Assembly: GCA_964247055.1 (NCBI GenBank)
Contig: OZ176052.1
Span: forward strand, 2,542,001-2,606,000
Direction of reading: 5' to 3'
From: Paragordius varius
Lineage: Eukaryota > Nematomorpha
Length of the DNA stretch: 64,000 nt
Part shown: positions 61,101-64,000 of the stretch, piece after piece
Numbering within the stretch: the stretch's first letter is position 1
Layout: the number at the start of each line of letters is the position of its first letter
Position numbers and translations under genes: made by a program
Notes under the pieces: model-generated
Told to the model about the DNA's origin: nothing
Database searches by the model: none
What the model saw: only the letters and a program-made list of their open reading frames with translations

Positions 61101-64000
61101 CTTTGTAATGTTTAAAAAATATGGTTTTAACTGTATAATAGATATTTTCTTTAAGATCAAATGTTAATAAGTTTTTAAACTCTGAAAAATTGTAATATTA
61201 TAATATTGTCGTTATAATATAAAAGACCCTATAGCAGTGGTTCCCAACCTTTTTTGTTTCGTGCACCACCAAATTGAAAAAAAAAATTCTTGCTCCTTGG
61301 GGTGCGTTGCCCCTCTTTTGGGAATCACTGCTCAATGGAAAATAACATTTCTGTTTTTTAAACTTCATAAGATTAGCTATGTTTAATGCATTTGCATTTA
61401 TTTGCAAAAGTTTCATTTTGAATTTTGACATTCCTAAAGTCTATTGATACGAGGATTTTTTGAAAAATATATAAAATAAAATAGATTTTTATATTTGAAA
61501 TTAAAAATAAACTTGTAGGTTTGATTTTTGTAAAATAGGTTGTAAAAGCCATTTATGAGTAAATTCCAGGAACATAAATTATCTTCGATAACCAAGTAAT
61601 AATCTAAAACAAAAAATAGCTTAATTTGATATACATTATCCTTATTTATTTAAAATCACAAATATTACCTAATCCGTGATATTTTGTGTATATAGGATCC
61701 TTGTCTTGAAATTCTTGATGCAAAAAATTTAGTTAAAGTTTGTATAAAATTTGGCTAATTAGCATCAAATCTTAACTTATGATATTTAGATATTAAAAGT
61801 CATAATAAACATTAATAAAGTCATAATAAACATTAAGTTAAATTAATAATAACTAATAAATTTTGTAATAATCCTTTTAATATAACCATAGTTTTTAAAT
61901 AAGATTGAAGCCTACAATTATTATGCCTTTTTGCTGCAAAAAACATAAAAATGAGATTATTGACTTAAAAACTTTTTTAATAATGTATGTTTATACATTT
62001 TGCCTATATAGTAAATTTGACAAAACTATGCGCTAATTAATATACCCATTGGTTGACAATTGGTCAACACAACATGGAGACCTTTTACTTTTAATTCAAA
62101 TACTCTAGGCCTCTCTCCTATATATACCAAATTTCTTATGGAAAGATTTGGCAGAGATGACAAAAGAGACGGTTTTCGTTTGTATAAGAACATTAAGTCA
62201 TTGTTATCCTCTTGTTCGTAATATTCCATGAAATAAATTTCACCCGCTTTTGTTTCAATGATTCTTACCTAAAAAACATTTGAGTGTGTTACACATAAAA
62301 ACAGTTAGAGGCCAAACACCCCTCACTATAAATTTTCTTGATAATTTTCCGTGTATGTTTGCAGCTACTTACTTATAATTTGATATCCAAAAGATTGAGC
62401 CATGTGCAAATTTTATAAATAGTATCAAAATTTCACTTAAAAATTAAAGCCAGAACCTGGTCCTATTTTTATAAATAATGGAAACCCGTGATTAGAGCCA
62501 AATATATTATAACGACCTGAGCTTGAACCACAAGCAGTTCGGGTTGTGTCATTATTTATCAAATTTGGATAGAGAAAGAGCTTGAAAAATTGAAAAATCT
62601 GTGCATATAAATTTTGACCTTTGTTCAAAATTACATTAATGAATGTTAAAACAAATGTTAAAACATACCATTTACAAAATAATAAACTATGCTATAAAGT
62701 GATATATTTCTTATTGATGATGAAATTTTTTTAGAAGAAATTCGGATTGTTCAAGGGGGAATTCGAATTTACGAGTAAATTTGAATTATAAATGGCATAT
62801 TTAAAAAATTAATTTAAAAATAAATAAAAACTTAATAAACAAAATTTATATTGATTGACATTATCCATGTTAAATATTTAACGCGTTATTAACAATGCCT
62901 TAGTATAACCAGAACATATATTAACCTTTCTCGTAACCTTTTTAAATAAGAGGAACTGCGTCTTAAATTCACACTAAAGAGAAAAGTTATATTTTTTAGG
63001 ATATAAATAAAAAATTGGTGATAATACGGAGTTTTTTTAAAAAAAGTGTGGCTTGCGTTTGGTTAACTGTCTGTTTACCTTTATAAAATTCTCCTGAAAT
63101 AAGCGTTGATGTTCCAGGTAGTTTTTAAAATTAAAACATGCTTGATGATATATGGCAGGTGGACATATTGCGAACAAACGATTGCTTGGATATATATCAA
63201 CATAAAACTAATATGCAAATAATATACAATAATAAGTTGAAAAATTACAAAGTTAAGTTTACTATGTAATTTTTTATAAAAGTTGATAAAGTCGTTTTAT
63301 GCTTAAATATATATTGAAAGCATGACTTATTCACATTATTATAGTTGGTCGATTGGCATCACAGTATTGTATGGATAAAAACAAAAAATATTGAAATTAA
63401 ACATTTTCCGATCCATGGAAAAAAAATATTTTTATAGCATACGCTACTGTACTGCGAATTCATCAAAGCCAGCATAAATGTGTATACTGTAATTAAATAT
63501 AAAAGATTAAAAAAGAAAAATTTACTAAAACCTCTTCCATATTGAGTTCTTTTAGTGCCATAATATCATCATTCATATCTGTTGGATATTCATTGGTGTA
63601 AAGTCCCACGGTTTCGGGCATCGCATCAATATTTGAAGATGAATTTATCGTTATATTACCCATTTCTTTGTAAATACCCCGGTATACAAAAGTTAAGGCA
63701 CCACTTATTCTCATTAAATAGGCTAGGTTGTTGAATTTATGGGATGAACTAAACAGATATTATTTAAAATACGATTATATGCATAAAAAGGCTGATATGA
63801 AATTTTTTGGTGGGGTATTTCTAATTATTCCCATAAATTTTAGTCTTTTAAAAACTGATATTAATCGAATATGCAGGCAAAACATTTTAAAAGTTGGGCC
63901 CAATAATAAATTATTTTCAATTATTTCTACCAAAACATACTTTGGATATAATTGAGACAGGTTGTAATGCAGACCAGTTTCAACAGAACAAATATTATGG
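57872..64000 (-). CDS. Array copy 4: divergent paralogue, exon 1 off window, exon 9 not found
   Basis: Seen in sequence: exons at >64000-63941 (exon 2, cut by the window edge), 63748-63532, 63207-63079, 62268-62046, 61713-61669, 61603-61513, 61072-60907, and terminal exon 58090-57872. Phases match the other copies throughout. Diagnostic residues persist: HYNLS in exon 2, YRGIYKEMG in exon 3, FYVDIYPSNRLFAICP in exon 4, RIIETKAGEIYFMEYY and YKRKPSLLS in exon 5, YYLVIEDNLCSWN in exon 7, and EWGILVYQIAN in exon 8. The last exon (IITDKTT-like region, LLHTCHK end) aligns with copies 2 and 3. This is the most divergent member. I could not find a YWL-type exon 9 between 60907 and 58090, so it is either lost or too diverged to see; skipping it keeps frame because both neighbours are phase 0. 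Introns are short here (intron 2 is 192 bp). Function unknown. Confidence 0.75.
58318..58499. mobile_element. hAT MITE, 182 bp, 8-bp target duplication
   Basis: Begins CAGGGGTGACCACACAAATA and ends GTGTGTTGGACGCCCTG. Flanks ATCTATAC (58310-58317) and ATATATAC (58500-58507) match at 7 of 8. It lies in intron 8 of array copy 4. Confidence 0.84.
59250..60300. repeat. Interspersed repeat, partly palindromic, marked by TCAATCGTGTTTTGGAGCT
   Basis: AATCAGCTGTTTGTTTAAAT... at 59300 faces a TCTAAAATTGGGACAGCT segment near 59615, and the same words recur at 60215-60270. Related stretches lie at 9480-9600 and 23140-23330. Probably an old MITE family; ends not defined. It fills most of intron 8 of array copy 4. 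Confidence 0.5.
61235..61330. mobile_element. Short hAT-like MITE, 96 bp
   Basis: Ends CAGTGGTTCCCAACC and TTTTGGGAATCACTG are inverted, the terminal type of many hAT elements. Flanks match weakly. Intron 7 of array copy 4. Confidence 0.65.

Overview
The window is strongly AT-rich, intron-rich animal DNA packed with class II transposons (Helitrons, hAT, mariner and many MITEs). The splice signals, TATA/TCAGT-type core promoters, mariner and hAT families and one glycine-rich structural-type protein point to an arthropod, probably an insect. I cannot name the species. No tRNA, rRNA, CRISPR array, LTR element or viral gene was recognised.

The main content is a tandem array of four paralogous genes, all on the minus strand. 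Each spans about 8.7-14 kb but codes for only about 380-390 residues in ten small exons (copy 1 > 1144..9828, copy 2 16896..27405, copy 3 32311..46330, copy 4 57872..>64000). I assembled them by hand from splice sites and alignment of the copies. Exon 1 encodes a hydrophobic leader (MSTIL...). Exons 2-10 encode a cysteine-bearing, N-glycosylation-rich, presumably secreted protein that I do not recognise. All exons found are open, junction phases agree across copies, and exon lengths are nearly identical. Copy 1 runs off the left edge (exons 9-10 missing), copy 4 runs off the right edge (exon 1 missing), and copies 2 and 3 look complete. TATA-like and TCAGT-like elements precede exon 1 of copies 1-3.

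The large introns and the spacers are filled with transposons. Intron 1 holds an hAT relic in copy 1, hAT-like and nested TATACC MITEs in copy 2, and mariner, Helitron and hAT-like sequence in copy 3. Intron 2 was hit independently by a Helitron (copy 1), an hAT-type element (copy 2) and two nested palindromic MITEs (copy 3), but is only 192 bp in copy 4. Intron 8 of copy 3 holds a second mariner and an hAT MITE.

On the plus strand there is one credible candidate gene, a two-exon glycine-rich protein at 50721-51139 with a possible leader exon at 50281. A weaker pair of membrane-protein-like exons lies at 29251-29571, beside a decayed LINE at 27860-28640. The remaining stretches hold repeat fragments or nothing I can identify.
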